NCBI RefSeq assembly: GCF_016653405.1
Contig: NZ_NHSN01000030.1
Span: forward strand, 1-38,973
Direction of reading: 5' to 3'
DNA: 38,973 bases
Source: Halorhodospira halophila
GTDB taxonomy: Bacteria; Pseudomonadota; Gammaproteobacteria; Nitrococcales; Halorhodospiraceae
Within the stretch, counting starts at the first letter, position 1. The number at the start of each line of letters is the position of its first letter. A program made the position numbers and the translations under genes. The notes under the pieces were generated by a model. That model was not told where the DNA came from, searched no databases, and saw only the letters and a list, made by a program, of their open reading frames with translations. Shown in pieces: positions 28,017 through 37,296 of the stretch.

Positions 28017-31000
28017 TTAGGCGGTACCCGCCCCCCGCTCGGCGAGGAAGGCCCGCAGGGCCTGTCCGGTGGGCGTCTCCATTGCCGCCACCGCCTCCGG
28101 CGTGCCCGCCCCGACGATACGACCGCCGGCGTCCCCACCCTCCGGGCCCAGGTCGATGACGTGGTCCGCCTCGGCGATCACATCCAGGTTGTGCTCGATG
28201 ACCACCACCGTGTGGCCGGCATCAACCAGGGCGTGGAAGACATCCGTGAGCCGCTGCACATCGGCGATGTGCAGGCCCACGGTGGGCTCGTCGAGCAGGT
28301 AGAGCGTCGGCGCCGCCTGCTTGCCCCGCGCCGGGCCGCCATCCACCGGGCGGGCCTTGGCCAGCTCGGTGACCAGCTTCAGGCGCTGCGCCTCGCCGCC
28401 GGAGAGCGTCGGGCTCGGCTGCCCCAGGCTCAGGTAACCCAGGCCCACATCGCAGAGCAGACGCAGGACGTGGTGGATGCGCGGATGGGCGCTGAAGAAC
28501 CCCGCTGCCTCCTCGATGCTCAGCGCCAGCACCTGGTCGATGCTGTGGCCGGCGTAGCGGACCTGGCGCGTCTCCTCGTCGAACCGGGTACCGCCGCACG
28601 CCTCGCAGGGGACCTTCACGTCGGGCAGGAAGCTCATCTCCACGGTCTTTACGCCCTGACCACTGCACGCCTCACAGCGCCCCCCCTTGGTGTTGAAAGA
28701 GAAGCGCGCCGCGTTCCAGCCGCGCAGCCGGGCCTCTTCCGTGCCGGCAAAGAGCCGGCGGATGGGATCCCAGATCCCCACGTAGGTCGCCGGGCAGGAG
28801 CGGGGGGTACGGCCGATGGGGGTCTGATCCACCTCCAGGACCCGGCGCAGGTGCTCGGTGCCGGCCAGCGCCTGACAGCCGGTGGGTTCCGGGAGGGCCG
28901 CGCCGCGCTTGCGCGCCAGCTGGGCACGGACGCTGGGCTCGATCACCTCGCGGACCAGGCTCGATTTGCCGGAGCCCGAGACGCCGGTGACCCCGATCAG
29001 GCGACCAAGCGGCAGCGCCACATCCACCCGCTGCAGGTTGTGGCGGTGGGCGCCGGTGACCGTCAGCTGCCCCGCCACCTCCTGGCTGCGGCGCTCCCGC
29101 GTGGGATGGCGCGGCGGTTCGGCGAGGACCCGGCCGGTCAGCGACTCGGTGTTGCCGGTCAGGGCCGCCAGGTCCCCCTCGGCGACCACACGCCCGCCGT
29201 GGCGGCCGGCACCGGGGCCGAGGTCGATCAGGTGCCCGGCGGCGCGAATGGTCTCCTCGTCGTGCTCGACCACCACCACGGTGTTGCCGGCCTCGGCCAG
29301 CTCGCGCAGAGCGCCGAGGAGCATGGCGTTGTCGCGGGCGTGGAGGCCGATGGTCGGCTCATCGAGCACGTAACAGACGCCCTGCAGGCCGGCACCCAGG
29401 CTCGCCGCCAGGCGGATGCGCTGCGCCTCGCCGCCGGAGAGGGTCGGCGCGGCGCGATCCAGCGACAGGTAGCCGAGCCCGACCCGCTCCAGGAAGGCCA
29501 GCCGCGCGCCGATCTCGGCGATGACGTCTGCGCCGATGGCGGTCTCGCGCTCGTCGAGGGTCAGCGCCTCGAGCCAGGGCCGGAGCTCGGCCACGGAGTC
29601 GGCGGTCACCTCGGTGATGCTCCGGCCGTGGAAGCGCACGGCCCGGGCCACGGGGTTCAGCCGCCCGCCCTGGCAGGCCGGACAGACCCGGGCTGCCTCC
29701 AGCTCCGCCTCTTCGGCCTCGTCCGGGTCGCGGACCAGCAGCCCGGTGCCGTGGCAGCCGCTGCACCAGCCGTGGCGGGCGTTGAACGAGAACAGCCGCG
29801 GATCCGGCTCGGCGAAGCCCTGCCCGCAGGCCGGGCAGGCCCGGCGCGTGGACCAGACCCGCTCGGCGTCGGCGCCGCTGCCGTCCAACGGGGCGATGCG
29901 CACGGTCCCGTTGCCGTGATCCAGGGCCTCCTTGAGGCGCTCGCGCAGATCCGCCTCGGCATCGGCCCGGATCTCGATGCTGCCCAGGGGCAGATCGATG
30001 TCGTGCTCCCGGTAGCGGTCCAGCCGCGGCCACTGCGCCGTGGGCTGGAGTTCACCGTCCACACGCAACTGCTCGTATCCGCGGCCGGCCGCCCAGGCCG
30101 CCAATTCCTTGTAGATCCCCTTGCGCGCGACCACCAGGGGGGCGTAGAAGGCCATCCGCTGCCCACGGTGTTCGCGCAGCAACCGCGCGGCGATGCCCTC
30201 CGGCGTCTGCGCCTCGATGGCGACCTGGCACTCCGGGCAGTACTGCACGCCGAGACGCAGGTAGAGCAGGCGCAGGTAGTGGTAGATCTCGGTGAGTGTC
30301 GCCACCGTGGAGCGGTATCCGCCTCGGCTGGTGCGCTGCTCGATGGCCACCGCCGGCGGGATGCCGGTCACCGCGCCGACGTCCGGACGCGAGGCCGGCT
30401 GCACCAGCTGTCGGGCGTAGGCGTTGAGCGACTCCAGGTAACGGCGCTGGCCCTCGGCGAAGAGGATATCGAAGGCCAGGGTCGACTTCCCGGAGCCGGA
30501 CACCCCGGTGACCACGGTCAATCGATCCCGGGGGATGGCCACGTCGATGTTGCGCAGGTTGTGCTCGCGGGCCTGGTGCACCTCGATCGCGGCCGGAGCG
30601 TCCACGGCATACGGCGCTGCCGCCTCGGCCACGGCCGGGGGCGCCAGGGGCCCCGCGTCCTCCTCCAGACCGGTGCCGTAGTCGGCCAGGGCACGCCCGG
30701 TCGCCGTGGCGGAGGCCGCCAGCTGCACCGGCGTACCACTGGCCAGCAGCCGGCCGCCGCCCTCACCGCCCTCCGGGCCGAGGTCGAGGATCCAGTCGGC
30801 GTTGGCGATCAGATCCAGGTTGTGCTCGATGACCAACAGGCTGTAGCCAGCGTCCACCAACCGCTGGAAGGCGTCGAGGAGGACTTGGCAGTCGCTGAAG
30901 TGCAGCCCGGTGGTGGGCTCGTCGAAGATCAGCAAGGTGCCGGTGCCCGGCTCGGCCCCCTTACCCCGCCCCTTGCCGCGCTCGGCCAGGTGCCCGGCGA

Positions 31001-33383
31001 GCTTGAGGCGCTGCGCCTCGCCGCCGGAGAGGGTGGGCACCGGCTGGCCCAGGCGCAGGTAGCCCAGGCCCACGGCGCGCAACGGCTCCAGGCGGCGCAC
31101 CACCTCGCGGCTGTCGGCAAAGAACGCCACCGCCTCGTCGGCGGTCATCTGCAATACGTCGTGGATGGAGGCACGTCGCCCCTCAGTCCCCTCCACCTGG
31201 ACCTCCAGCACCTCGGCGCGAAAACGCCGACCGTCGCAGTCGGGACAGGCCAGGTAGACGTCGGAGAGGAACTGCATCTCCACGTGCTCGAAGCCGGAGC
31301 CCTTGCAGGTGGGGCAACGGCCGTTGCCGGCGTTGAAGCTGAAGGCGCCGGCGGTGTAGCCCCGCTCCTGGGCCAGGGGCGCCGCGGCGAAGCGTTTGCG
31401 GATCGGGTCGAGGGCGCCGGTGTAACTCACCGGGCAGGAGCGCGCGCTCTTGCCGATGGGCGACTGGTCCACCAGGGAGACCTCGGTGATCGCCTCGGCC
31501 CCATCGATGGCATCGTGCTCGCCCGGCCGCAGCTGCAGACGGCCCCGAGCGACCCGCCGGCGGCCGGTCAGGTAGTCCGCCGTGGCCGAATCCGCCGCAT
31601 AGAGCTCCGCCGGGGCACCGTTGAAGACCACCTGACCGCCCCGCTCACCGGGACCCGGGCCCATGTCGATGATCCGGTCGGCGGCCGCCATCACCTGCGG
31701 GTCGTGCTCGACGACCAGCAGCGAGTTCCCCGCATCGCGCAGGCGCTGCAGGATCCCCACCAGGCGCCCCACATCGCGAGGGTGCAGGCCGATGGACGGC
31801 TCGTCGAGGACGAAGAGCGTGTTGACCAGCGAAGTGCCCAGCGCCGTGGTCAGGTTGATCCGCTGCACCTCGCCGCCGGAGAGGGTGCGCGACTGCCGGT
31901 CCAGGGTCAGGTAACCGAGCCCCACCTCGTTGAGGTAGCCGACCCGGCTGCGGATCTCGTCGAGGACCGTAGCCGCCGCCTCGTCCAGCGGCGGCGGCAG
32001 CTCCAGCCCGGCGAAGAAACGCTGCAGGCGGGCCAGGGGCAGGGTCGCCAGATCGTGCAGGGTCAGCCCCGGCAGCCCGGCCAGCAGCGCATCACCCATC
32101 GCCAGGTGGCGGGGCCGGAAGCGCTCCTCCGGGGCGAGGACAGCGTCGGCGTCGGCCTGTCCGCCGAGCCGGAAGTCCAGGGCCTCCGGGACCAAGCGCG
32201 CACCCCGGCAGTCCGGACAGGTGCGGTAGGTGCGGTAGCGCGAGAGCTGCACGCGCACGTGCATCTTGTAGCTCTTGCGCTCGAGGTAGTCGAAGTAGCC
32301 GCGCACGCCGTACCACTTGCCGGAACGGCCCCAGCGATCCTCGCCGTCCCAGACCCACTGCCGGTCCGCCGCATCCAACTCCCGCCAAGGCACATCCTCG
32401 GCGACCCCGCGCCGGCGGGCGGCGCGCAGCAGGTCCCGCTGGCACTCCACCGAGGCACCGCCGCGGAACGGTTTGATCGCGCCCTCGGCCAGGCTCAGGC
32501 CCGGATCCGGGATGACCAGGTCGGGGTCGATCTCCATGTTGCGGCCGAACCCACGGCAGGTGTCACACGCGCCAACCGGGGAGTTGAAGGAGAAGAGCTC
32601 TGAGGTCGGCCGCGGGTAGTCGCGGTCGCACCCGGCGCAGTGGAAGGTGGCGGAGTAGCGCCGCGGCTCGCCCGCCGGCTCACGGTCCTCGCCCAGGGCC
32701 CGGACCTGGCAGCGACCCCGCCCTTTGTCGAGGGCCGTCTCCACCGCCTCGATCAGCCGCCCCCGGCGCGCCCCGTCGAGGCGCAACCGGTCCTGAACCA
32801 CCTCGACACCACCCTCACGCTCATAGATGCGCGTGTATCCCTGGCTGGAGAGCATCTGTCGCAGCTCTTCCCGATCGAGCTTGGCAGGCACGGCCACGAA
32901 GAAGGTCACCGCCACTCGGGTACCTGCCGGCCACGGCGCCGTGTCGTCGCCGGCGAGGAGCTCGTCGGCGATGGACTGCGGCGTATCCGGCCGCACCGGG
33001 CGGCCGCAGCCGCTGCAGTAGGGCTGCGCCGCCCGGGCGAAGAGCAGCTTCAGGTGGTCGGCGAGCTCCGTCATCGTGCCCACGGTGGAGCGCGAGGTGC
33101 GCACCGGATTGACCTGATCGATGGCGATCGCCGGCGGGACGCCGTCGATACGCTCGACCTGTGGCCGGTCCATGCGCTCGAGGAATTGCCGGGCGTAGGC
33201 CGAGAAGGTCTCCACGTAGCGCCGCTGCCCCTCGGCGTAGACGGTGTCGAAGGCGAGCGACGACTTCCCGGAGCCGGAGACCCCGGTGACGACGATCAGC
33301 TCGCCGGCCGGGAGGTCGAGATCGAGGCCCTGCAGGTTGTGCTGGCGGGCGCCGCGGATACGGATCGGTTCGCGCACGGTCAT
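28017..33383 (-). CDS. uvrA: Tandem-duplicated UvrA-type excinuclease subunit
   Basis: 1788-aa protein, nearly twice the usual 940, made of two UvrA units. Unit 1 (about 1-900): Walker A GVSGSGKSS (34-42), zinc-finger cysteines, signature LSGGEVQRINL, then the DQSPIGKS motif at about 637 and LSGGEAQRLKL. Unit 2 (about 930-1788): Walker A GVSGSGKST (about 957), LSGGEAQRIRL, a second Walker A GVSGSGKSS (about 1463), DQTPIGRT (about 1516), LSGGEAQRLKL. So there are four ABC signatures but only three Walker A sites: in unit 1 the stretch between LTGR and DQSPIGK is only about 30 residues, against about 105 in unit 2, and the Walker A is missing from it. Four sets of CxxC pairs remain. It may be a specialised damage sensor besides a canonical UvrA elsewhere, or the main UvrA. 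Confidence 0.93.
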   Translation of the reverse strand: MTVREPIRIRGARQHNLQGLDLDLPAGELIVVTGVSGSGKSSLAFDTVYAEGQRRYVETFSAYARQFLERMDRPQVERIDGVPPAIAIDQVNPVRTSRSTVGTMTELADHLKLLFARAAQPYCSGCGRPVRPDTPQSIADELLAGDDTAPWPAGTRVAVTFFVAVPAKLDREELRQMLSSQGYTRIYEREGGVEVVQDRLRLDGARRGRLIEAVETALDKGRGRCQVRALGEDREPAGEPRRYSATFHCAGCDRDYPRPTSELFSFNSPVGACDTCRGFGRNMEIDPDLVIPDPGLSLAEGAIKPFRGGASVECQRDLLRAARRRGVAEDVPWRELDAADRQWVWDGEDRWGRSGKWYGVRGYFDYLERKSYKMHVRVQLSRYRTYRTCPDCRGARLVPEALDFRLGGQADADAVLAPEERFRPRHLAMGDALLAGLPGLTLHDLATLPLARLQRFFAGLELPPPLDEAAATVLDEIRSRVGYLNEVGLGYLTLDRQSRTLSGGEVQRINLTTALGTSLVNTLFVLDEPSIGLHPRDVGRLVGILQRLRDAGNSLLVVEHDPQVMAAADRIIDMGPGPGERGGQVVFNGAPAELYAADSATADYLTGRRRVARGRLQLRPGEHDAIDGAEAITEVSLVDQSPIGKSARSCPVSYTGALDPIRKRFAAAPLAQERGYTAGAFSFNAGNGRCPTCKGSGFEHVEMQFLSDVYLACPDCDGRRFRAEVLEVQVEGTEGRRASIHDVLQMTADEAVAFFADSREVVRRLEPLRAVGLGYLRLGQPVPTLSGGEAQRLKLAGHLAERGKGRGKGAEPGTGTLLIFDEPTTGLHFSDCQVLLDAFQRLVDAGYSLLVIEHNLDLIANADWILDLGPEGGEGGGRLLASGTPVQLAASATATGRALADYGTGLEEDAGPLAPPAVAEAAAPYAVDAPAAIEVHQAREHNLRNIDVAIPRDRLTVVTGVSGSGKSTLAFDILFAEGQRRYLESLNAYARQLVQPASRPDVGAVTGIPPAVAIEQRTSRGGYRSTVATLTEIYHYLRLLYLRLGVQYCPECQVAIEAQTPEGIAARLLREHRGQRMAFYAPLVVARKGIYKELAAWAAGRGYEQLRVDGELQPTAQWPRLDRYREHDIDLPLGSIEIRADAEADLRERLKEALDHGNGTVRIAPLDGSGADAERVWSTRRACPACGQGFAEPDPRLFSFNARHGWCSGCHGTGLLVRDPDEAEEAELEAARVCPACQGGRLNPVARAVRFHGRSITEVTADSVAELRPWLEALTLDERETAIGADVIAEIGARLAFLERVGLGYLSLDRAAPTLSGGEAQRIRLAASLGAGLQGVCYVLDEPTIGLHARDNAMLLGALRELAEAGNTVVVVEHDEETIRAAGHLIDLGPGAGRHGGRVVAEGDLAALTGNTESLTGRVLAEPPRHPTRERRSQEVAGQLTVTGAHRHNLQRVDVALPLGRLIGVTGVSGSGKSSLVREVIEPSVRAQLARKRGAALPEPTGCQALAGTEHLRRVLEVDQTPIGRTPRSCPATYVGIWDPIRRLFAGTEEARLRGWNAARFSFNTKGGRCEACSGQGVKTVEMSFLPDVKVPCEACGGTRFDEETRQVRYAGHSIDQVLALSIEEAAGFFSAHPRIHHVLRLLCDVGLGYLSLGQPSPTLSGGEAQRLKLVTELAKARPVDGGPARGKQAAPTLYLLDEPTVGLHIADVQRLTDVFHALVDAGHTVVVIEHNLDVIAEADHVIDLGPEGGDAGGRIVGAGTPEAVAAMETPTGQALRAFLAERGAGTA

Positions 33384-33399
33384 GCTTCCGGAGACAAGA

Positions 33400-33431
33400 C
33401 GGCGCCGACAGCCCGGAGGCTGCCGACGCCG
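33400..33431 (-). terminator. Terminator hairpin after glcB
   Basis: A 14-bp stem with a 4-base loop. The two imperfect positions are A-C mismatches on the forward strand but G-U pairs in reverse-strand RNA, so the hairpin is oriented for glcB. TCTTGTC follows instead of a full T-run. Confidence 0.55.
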
Positions 33432-33465
33432 GCACGGTTCACGGGATGTCGTTCAGGCGGCGGGA

Positions 33466-35649
33466 TCAGGCGTACTTGGCCTTCGCCTCCTGCCGACGGC
33501 GGTGGAGCACCGGCTCGGTGTAGCCGGAGGGCTGCTCCCGCCCCTTGAAGACCAGGTCGCAGGCCGCCTGGAAGGCGACGCTGGCGTCGAAGTCCTCGGC
33601 CATGGGCCGGTAGTTCGGGTCGCCGGCGTTCTGCTCATCCACGACCCGGGCCATGCGCTGGAGGCTATCCATGACCTGATCCTCGCTGACCACGCCGTGG
33701 TAGAGCCAGTTGGCCACGTGCTGGCTGGAGATGCGCAGGGTGGCGCGGTCCTCCATCAGGCCGACATTGTTGATGTCCGGCACCTTGGAGCACCCGATGC
33801 CCTGGTCGATCCAGCGCACCACATAGCCGAGGATGCCCTGGCAGTTGTTATCCACCTCCTGCTGGATCTCCTCCTCGCTCCAGTCGGTGCTCGGCGCCAG
33901 CGGCACGGTGAGGATCCGGTTCAGGTCCGAACGCCAGCCGGCGCGGGCAATCTCGGCCTGGACGCCGGCGACGTCCACCTCGTGGTAGTGCACGGCGTGC
34001 AGGGTCGCCGCCGTCGGCGACGGCACCCAGGCGCAGTTGGCACCCGCCTTGGGGTGGCCCGCCTTGGTGTCGAACATCTCGCGCATCTTATCCGGCTTGG
34101 GCCACATGCCCTTGCCGATCTGCGCCCGGCCCTTGAACCCGGCGGCCAGGCCGACATCGACGTTCCAGTCCTCATAGGTGGTCATGAAGGATGCCCCCTT
34201 CATGTCCGCCTTGCGGATCACGGCGCCGGCCTCCATGGCGGTGTGGATCTCGTCGCCGGTGCGGTCGAGGAAGCCGGTGTTGATGAAGATCACCCGGTCC
34301 CGGGCCTGCTTGATGCAGGCGCGCAGGTTGACCGTGGTCCGCCGCTCCTCGTCCATGATGCCGACCTTGAGGGTGGCACGCTCCAGGCCCAGGGCGTCCT
34401 CGACGCGCTCGAACAGGTTCACCGTCAGGGCCACTTCCTCGGGACCGTGCATCTTCGGCTTGACGATGTAGACGCTGCCGGTCTTCGAGTTGCGCACTTG
34501 GCCCAGGCCCTTGAGGTCGTGGACCGCGCAGAGGACGGTCATCATGGCGTCCAGCATGCCCTCGGGGATCTCGTTGCCGTCGCCGTCGAGCACCGCCGGC
34601 GTGGTCATCAAGTGGCCGACGTTACGCACCAGCATCAGCGAGCGCCCCGGCAGGGTCAGGGAGCCGCCGTCCGGCGTGGTGTAGGTGCGGTCGGCGTTGA
34701 GCCGCCGGGTGAAGGCCTCCTCGCCCTTGCTGACCGAGGTCTCGAGATCGCCCTTCATCAGGCCCAGCCAGTTGCGGTAGACACGGACCTTGTCCTCGGC
34801 ATCCACCGCGGCCACGGAGTCCTCGCAATCCTGAATGGCGGTTAGCGCCGACTCCATGACCACGTCCTTGACGCCGGCCGGGTGATCCTTGCCCACCGGA
34901 TCGTTGGGGTCGATGACGATCTCGGCATGCAGGCCGTTGTGACGCAGCAGGATGGTCGCCGGCCGCTGCGGCTCACCGGTGAAGCCGACAAGGCGGGTGG
35001 GATCGGCCAGCTCCGTCTCGCTGCCGTCGGCCAGGGTGATCAGCAGCTGGCGCGGGCTCGCCTCGCTCAGGCGGTAGGCGGTGACATCGGCGTGCAGGCC
35101 GTGGGCCAGCGGGGCCACCTCATCGAGGGTTTCGGCGGCCAGCTCCATGACGCGCTTGCCACGGGCCGGGTTGTACGTCTTCCCTTTGGCCAGGCCGTCA
35201 CTCTCGGGGATCATGTCGGTGCCGTAGAGGGCATCGAACAGGCTGCCCCAGCGTGCGTTGGCCGCGTTGAGTGCGAATCGCGCGTTATCCACCGGCACCA
35301 CCAGCTGCGGCCCGGCCACCGTGGCGACCTCCGGGTCGACCCCGGTGGTGGTGATCTCGAACTCCTCCGTCTCGGGTTCCAGGTAGCCGATCTGCTCGAG
35401 GAAGGCCTTGTGATCGGCCACGGAGAATTGGCCGCGGTGCTCGCGGTGCCACTCGTCGATCTGCCGCTGCAGGGTCTCGCGCTTCTCCAGCAGCTCACGG
35501 TTGCGCGGACTCAGATCGCGGACGATGCCGCCGAGCTCGTCCCAGACGGTGTCGGCGTCGATGCCGGTCCCAGGCACCATCTCGTTGGCCACCAGGTCGT
35601 AGAGCTCACGCGCCACCTGCAGGCCACCGACTTGAACCCGTTCGCTCAT
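33466..35649 (-). CDS. glcB: Malate synthase G
   Basis: 727-aa monomeric isoform G, condensing glyoxylate with acetyl-CoA to malate (E. coli 723 aa). The catalytic arginine (about R342 in [14 protein letters not shown]) and the catalytic base (about D634 in [16 protein letters not shown]) are present, as is the family end [15 protein letters not shown]. The ATG at 35649 matches the usual start [13 protein letters not shown], with AGGGAGA upstream. A possible -10 TACTAT lies about 50 bases upstream with a poor -35. Isocitrate lyase is not in the window; together with gltA and sucCD it points to acetate or glyoxylate use. Confidence 0.97.
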   Translation of the reverse strand: MSERVQVGGLQVARELYDLVANEMVPGTGIDADTVWDELGGIVRDLSPRNRELLEKRETLQRQIDEWHREHRGQFSVADHKAFLEQIGYLEPETEEFEITTTGVDPEVATVAGPQLVVPVDNARFALNAANARWGSLFDALYGTDMIPESDGLAKGKTYNPARGKRVMELAAETLDEVAPLAHGLHADVTAYRLSEASPRQLLITLADGSETELADPTRLVGFTGEPQRPATILLRHNGLHAEIVIDPNDPVGKDHPAGVKDVVMESALTAIQDCEDSVAAVDAEDKVRVYRNWLGLMKGDLETSVSKGEEAFTRRLNADRTYTTPDGGSLTLPGRSLMLVRNVGHLMTTPAVLDGDGNEIPEGMLDAMMTVLCAVHDLKGLGQVRNSKTGSVYIVKPKMHGPEEVALTVNLFERVEDALGLERATLKVGIMDEERRTTVNLRACIKQARDRVIFINTGFLDRTGDEIHTAMEAGAVIRKADMKGASFMTTYEDWNVDVGLAAGFKGRAQIGKGMWPKPDKMREMFDTKAGHPKAGANCAWVPSPTAATLHAVHYHEVDVAGVQAEIARAGWRSDLNRILTVPLAPSTDWSEEEIQQEVDNNCQGILGYVVRWIDQGIGCSKVPDINNVGLMEDRATLRISSQHVANWLYHGVVSEDQVMDSLQRMARVVDEQNAGDPNYRPMAEDFDASVAFQAACDLVFKGREQPSGYTEPVLHRRRQEAKAKYA

Positions 35650-35741
35650 GGAAGTCTCCCTATTCAGCTTCGCGATCCGCGGATAAGCCGCGATAGTAAC
35701 GCATCCCAGTGAGGCTGATCACCCGCTCACAGACGCCCCGT

Positions 35742-36485
35742 TCAGTTCTGCAGCTCGGCCTCCAGCTCGTCGTAGAACGCGCGGACCAGCCGGGCGTTGC
35801 CGCCGACGTCCGCCTCGCCGCCGCGGGTGGCGGCGCGCACGTCGACGCGACGGTGATCACCGGTATCCTCGACGCGGACGACGATATCGTGGATGACACC
35901 CATCCAGTAGCTGCGTGCGGTGGCCTCCAGCCCGCCCTGCATGTCGGTTCGCGCCACGGTCCACTCCAGCCTCAGCGCCGCGCTCTCTGCGGCGCTGAGG
36001 ATGGCCGAGACATCCTGCGGGTAAGTGCGCGCCTCGAGATCCGGGTGCGCCTCCGCCTGGCGTTCGGCCAGTTCTCCGCCAGGGTAGGCTCGATCGCCGC
36101 CGGCCTGCTCTCGGGCCTGGGCGAGGGCCCGATACGAGGGCGGGTCATCGGTGTCGGTGGCCAGATCGTGAAGGTTGGGACCGAGGACGGCGGCGTAGAC
36201 CTTGGGCCCGGCGACCACCGCGACCCCTAGCCCCAGGGCCAGGCCGGCCAGGGCCCGGCCGCGACCGCGCTTGCCGTGCAGACCGAAGGTGGAGGCGAAA
36301 CCGACACCGGCGGGGACAAGGGCGAGCACACCGGCAGCGAAGCCGGCGGCGATCATCGCCAGGGCCAGGTCGAGTTCGACGAGCTGGATGCGGTAGAGGG
36401 GGCCGGCCAGCGCGGCCGCCGCGGCCCCGCAGGCTGCAAGCAGGACGGATGCCGTCGCCAGCCGGGATACAGGCGCCTGGAACAT
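35742..36485 (-). CDS. DUF1499 membrane protein
   Basis: 247-aa protein with three predicted membrane segments (about 10-30, 36-56 and 75-95), then a periplasmic or cytoplasmic DUF1499 domain (about 105-245). The domain shows DLATDTDDPPSYRAL, YPQDVSAILSAAE, WTVARTDMQ, and the ending RVDVRAATRGG...DVGGNARLVRAF, which are the family hallmarks. Function is unknown. GGGAGGAAAA precedes the ATG at 36485. The promoter immediately upstream has a 28-base palindrome around its -10. It precedes glcB by 92 bases on the same strand. Confidence 0.82.
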   Translation of the reverse strand: MFQAPVSRLATASVLLAACGAAAAALAGPLYRIQLVELDLALAMIAAGFAAGVLALVPAGVGFASTFGLHGKRGRGRALAGLALGLGVAVVAGPKVYAAVLGPNLHDLATDTDDPPSYRALAQAREQAGGDRAYPGGELAERQAEAHPDLEARTYPQDVSAILSAAESAALRLEWTVARTDMQGGLEATARSYWMGVIHDIVVRVEDTGDHRRVDVRAATRGGEADVGGNARLVRAFYDELEAELQN

Positions 36486-36500
36486 GGGTTTTCCTCCCGG

Positions 36501-36528
36501 GTTTCCGGCCGATTATGCGGCCGGAAAC
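36501..36528. promoter_or_regulatory. 11-6-11 perfect palindrome at DUF1499 promoter
   Basis: GTTTCCGGCCG (36501-36511), loop ATTATG, CGGCCGGAAAC (36518-36528). The loop is the -10 box CATAAT of the reverse-strand promoter. It could be an operator for an unknown repressor, or a hairpin of the upstream gene's transcript. Confidence 0.55.
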
Positions 36529-36539
36529 GGCCAGGACAA
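36512..36539 (-). promoter_or_regulatory. Candidate promoter of DUF1499 gene
   Basis: TTGTCC (36539-36534), 16-base spacer, CATAAT (36517-36512) on the reverse strand; predicted start about 20 bases before the ATG. The -10 lies in the centre of the palindrome. Confidence 0.45.
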
Positions 36540-36560
36540 AACGCAGCCAGGCGCCGCGGC

Positions 36561-36588
36561 GCGGGGGTGCCCGACGGGGCACCCCCGC
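36561..36588 (-). terminator. Hairpin after MgtE-N-like gene
   Basis: GCGGGGGTGCCC and GGGCACCCCCGC form a perfect 12-bp stem with a 4-base loop (GACG), 17 bases after the stop at 36606. No T-run. Confidence 0.6.
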
Positions 36589-36605
36589 CAGAGCGGCGAG
36601 CCGGA

Positions 36606-36980
36606 TTACTGCAGACGCCCGGAGAGCACCGTCTCGACGCGGCTGCGCTTGAGCGGGCGGAGGTTGCGTACGACCTCGTCGCGGCACTCCGGATCCAGGC
36701 GCTCAAGCACGCGGGCCAGCGTATTGAACGGCAGACGGTTGGCCAGGCGGGCGGCCGGGCCTCGGTCCATGTGCTCGAGCACGCTCGCCTGCGCAGCGGG
36801 GCGCATCTCCAGGAAGGTGGCCAGGCTCTCCCCGTCCGGCATGGCGCGCAGCGCCGCCGGGCGCTCGGCCGGGGCCATCTGTGCGATGCGCCGTGCCGCG
36901 GCGGCGGGCAGGCGGTCTGCATACTCGGCGCGAGCCGGTGCGCCGAGGCCATGGTCTTGATGCTCGGTGGTGATGGTCAT
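36606..36980 (-). CDS. Stand-alone MgtE N-domain-like helical-repeat protein
   Basis: 124-aa soluble protein made of short helical repeats like the MgtE intracellular N domain: [71 protein letters not shown]. There is no CBS domain and no membrane part, so it is not a magnesium channel. Similar superhelical repeats occur in FliG, so a protein-binding role is likely. ATG at 36980 is chosen for its strong AGGAGG site; an in-frame ATG at 37019 lacks one. Preceded by a tiny ORF and a good promoter, and by a 6-bp hairpin GGTGCC/GGCACC (37001-37020) just before the ribosome binding site. Confidence 0.7.
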   Translation of the reverse strand: MTITTEHQDHGLGAPARAEYADRLPAAAARRIAQMAPAERPAALRAMPDGESLATFLEMRPAAQASVLEHMDRGPAARLANRLPFNTLARVLERLDPECRDEVVRNLRPLKRSRVETVLSGRLQ

Positions 36981-37000
36981 CTCTGCCTCCTGAGTGTTCG

Positions 37001-37020
37001 GGTGCCCGACCCGCGGCACC
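37001..37020 (-). other. Leader hairpin before MgtE-N-like gene
   Basis: GGTGCC-8-GGCACC is a 6-bp stem located between the tiny ORF stop and the AGGAGG site of the 124-aa gene. Its position suits translational or transcriptional control, but this is inference. Confidence 0.3.
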
Positions 37021-37047
37021 GGAGACAGAGAGACGGCAGAGACTCCG

Positions 37048-37128
37048 TCAGTCGGCCGGCACCCCGGGACGGGCGTTGGTTCGCGGTACGACGTCGTTGC
37101 TTGGCGTACTGCCGTTACCGTCCGGCAT
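37048..37128 (-). CDS. Possible 26-aa leader ORF
   Basis: A 26-codon ORF (starts MPDGNGSTPS, ends RPGVPAD, stop TGA) with a GAGGAG ribosome binding site six bases before its ATG. It lies about 28 bases after the predicted transcription start, ahead of the MgtE-N-like gene. It is hydrophilic with no recognised motif or run of one amino acid. It may be a regulatory leader peptide, a small protein, or a chance ORF. Confidence 0.4.
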   Translation of the reverse strand: MPDGNGSTPSNDVVPRTNARPGVPAD

Positions 37129-37162
37129 GACGGTCTCCTCGTGTGGCTGACACGTGACGTGG

Positions 37163-37191
37163 AATCTAGGCGGCGACCCGCCCGCTGTCAA
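37163..37191 (-). promoter_or_regulatory. Sigma70 promoter for leader ORF and MgtE-N-like gene
   Basis: TTGACA (37191-37186), 17-base spacer, TAGATT (37168-37163) on the reverse strand: a perfect -35 and good -10. One of the strongest sigma70-like promoters in the window. The E-box-like CACGTG (37151-37156) sits at the likely start site. Confidence 0.65.
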
Positions 37192-37217
37192 GCGTTGCGG
37201 CGCGCCGGCAGGCCATC

Positions 37218-37246
37218 TTGACCCCCTATGCTGCGGCGGCTACTAT
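37218..37246 (+). promoter_or_regulatory. Sigma70 promoter of rpmE2
   Basis: TTGACC (37218-37223), 17-base spacer, TACTAT (37241-37246), predicted start near 37253, 44 bases before the ATG. Divergent from the promoter at 37163-37191 in the 316-base gap between genes. I see no Zur-like palindrome here. Confidence 0.65.
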
Positions 37247-37296
37247 CCGCGGTTTAACATGCTCAAGAACGCGGCTGAACGTCGCAGAGGGTCACC

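Noticed and set aside
37200-37296. Zur operator at rpmE2
   Set aside because: No TGTTATA-type palindrome; the stretch is explained by a plain sigma70 promoter.
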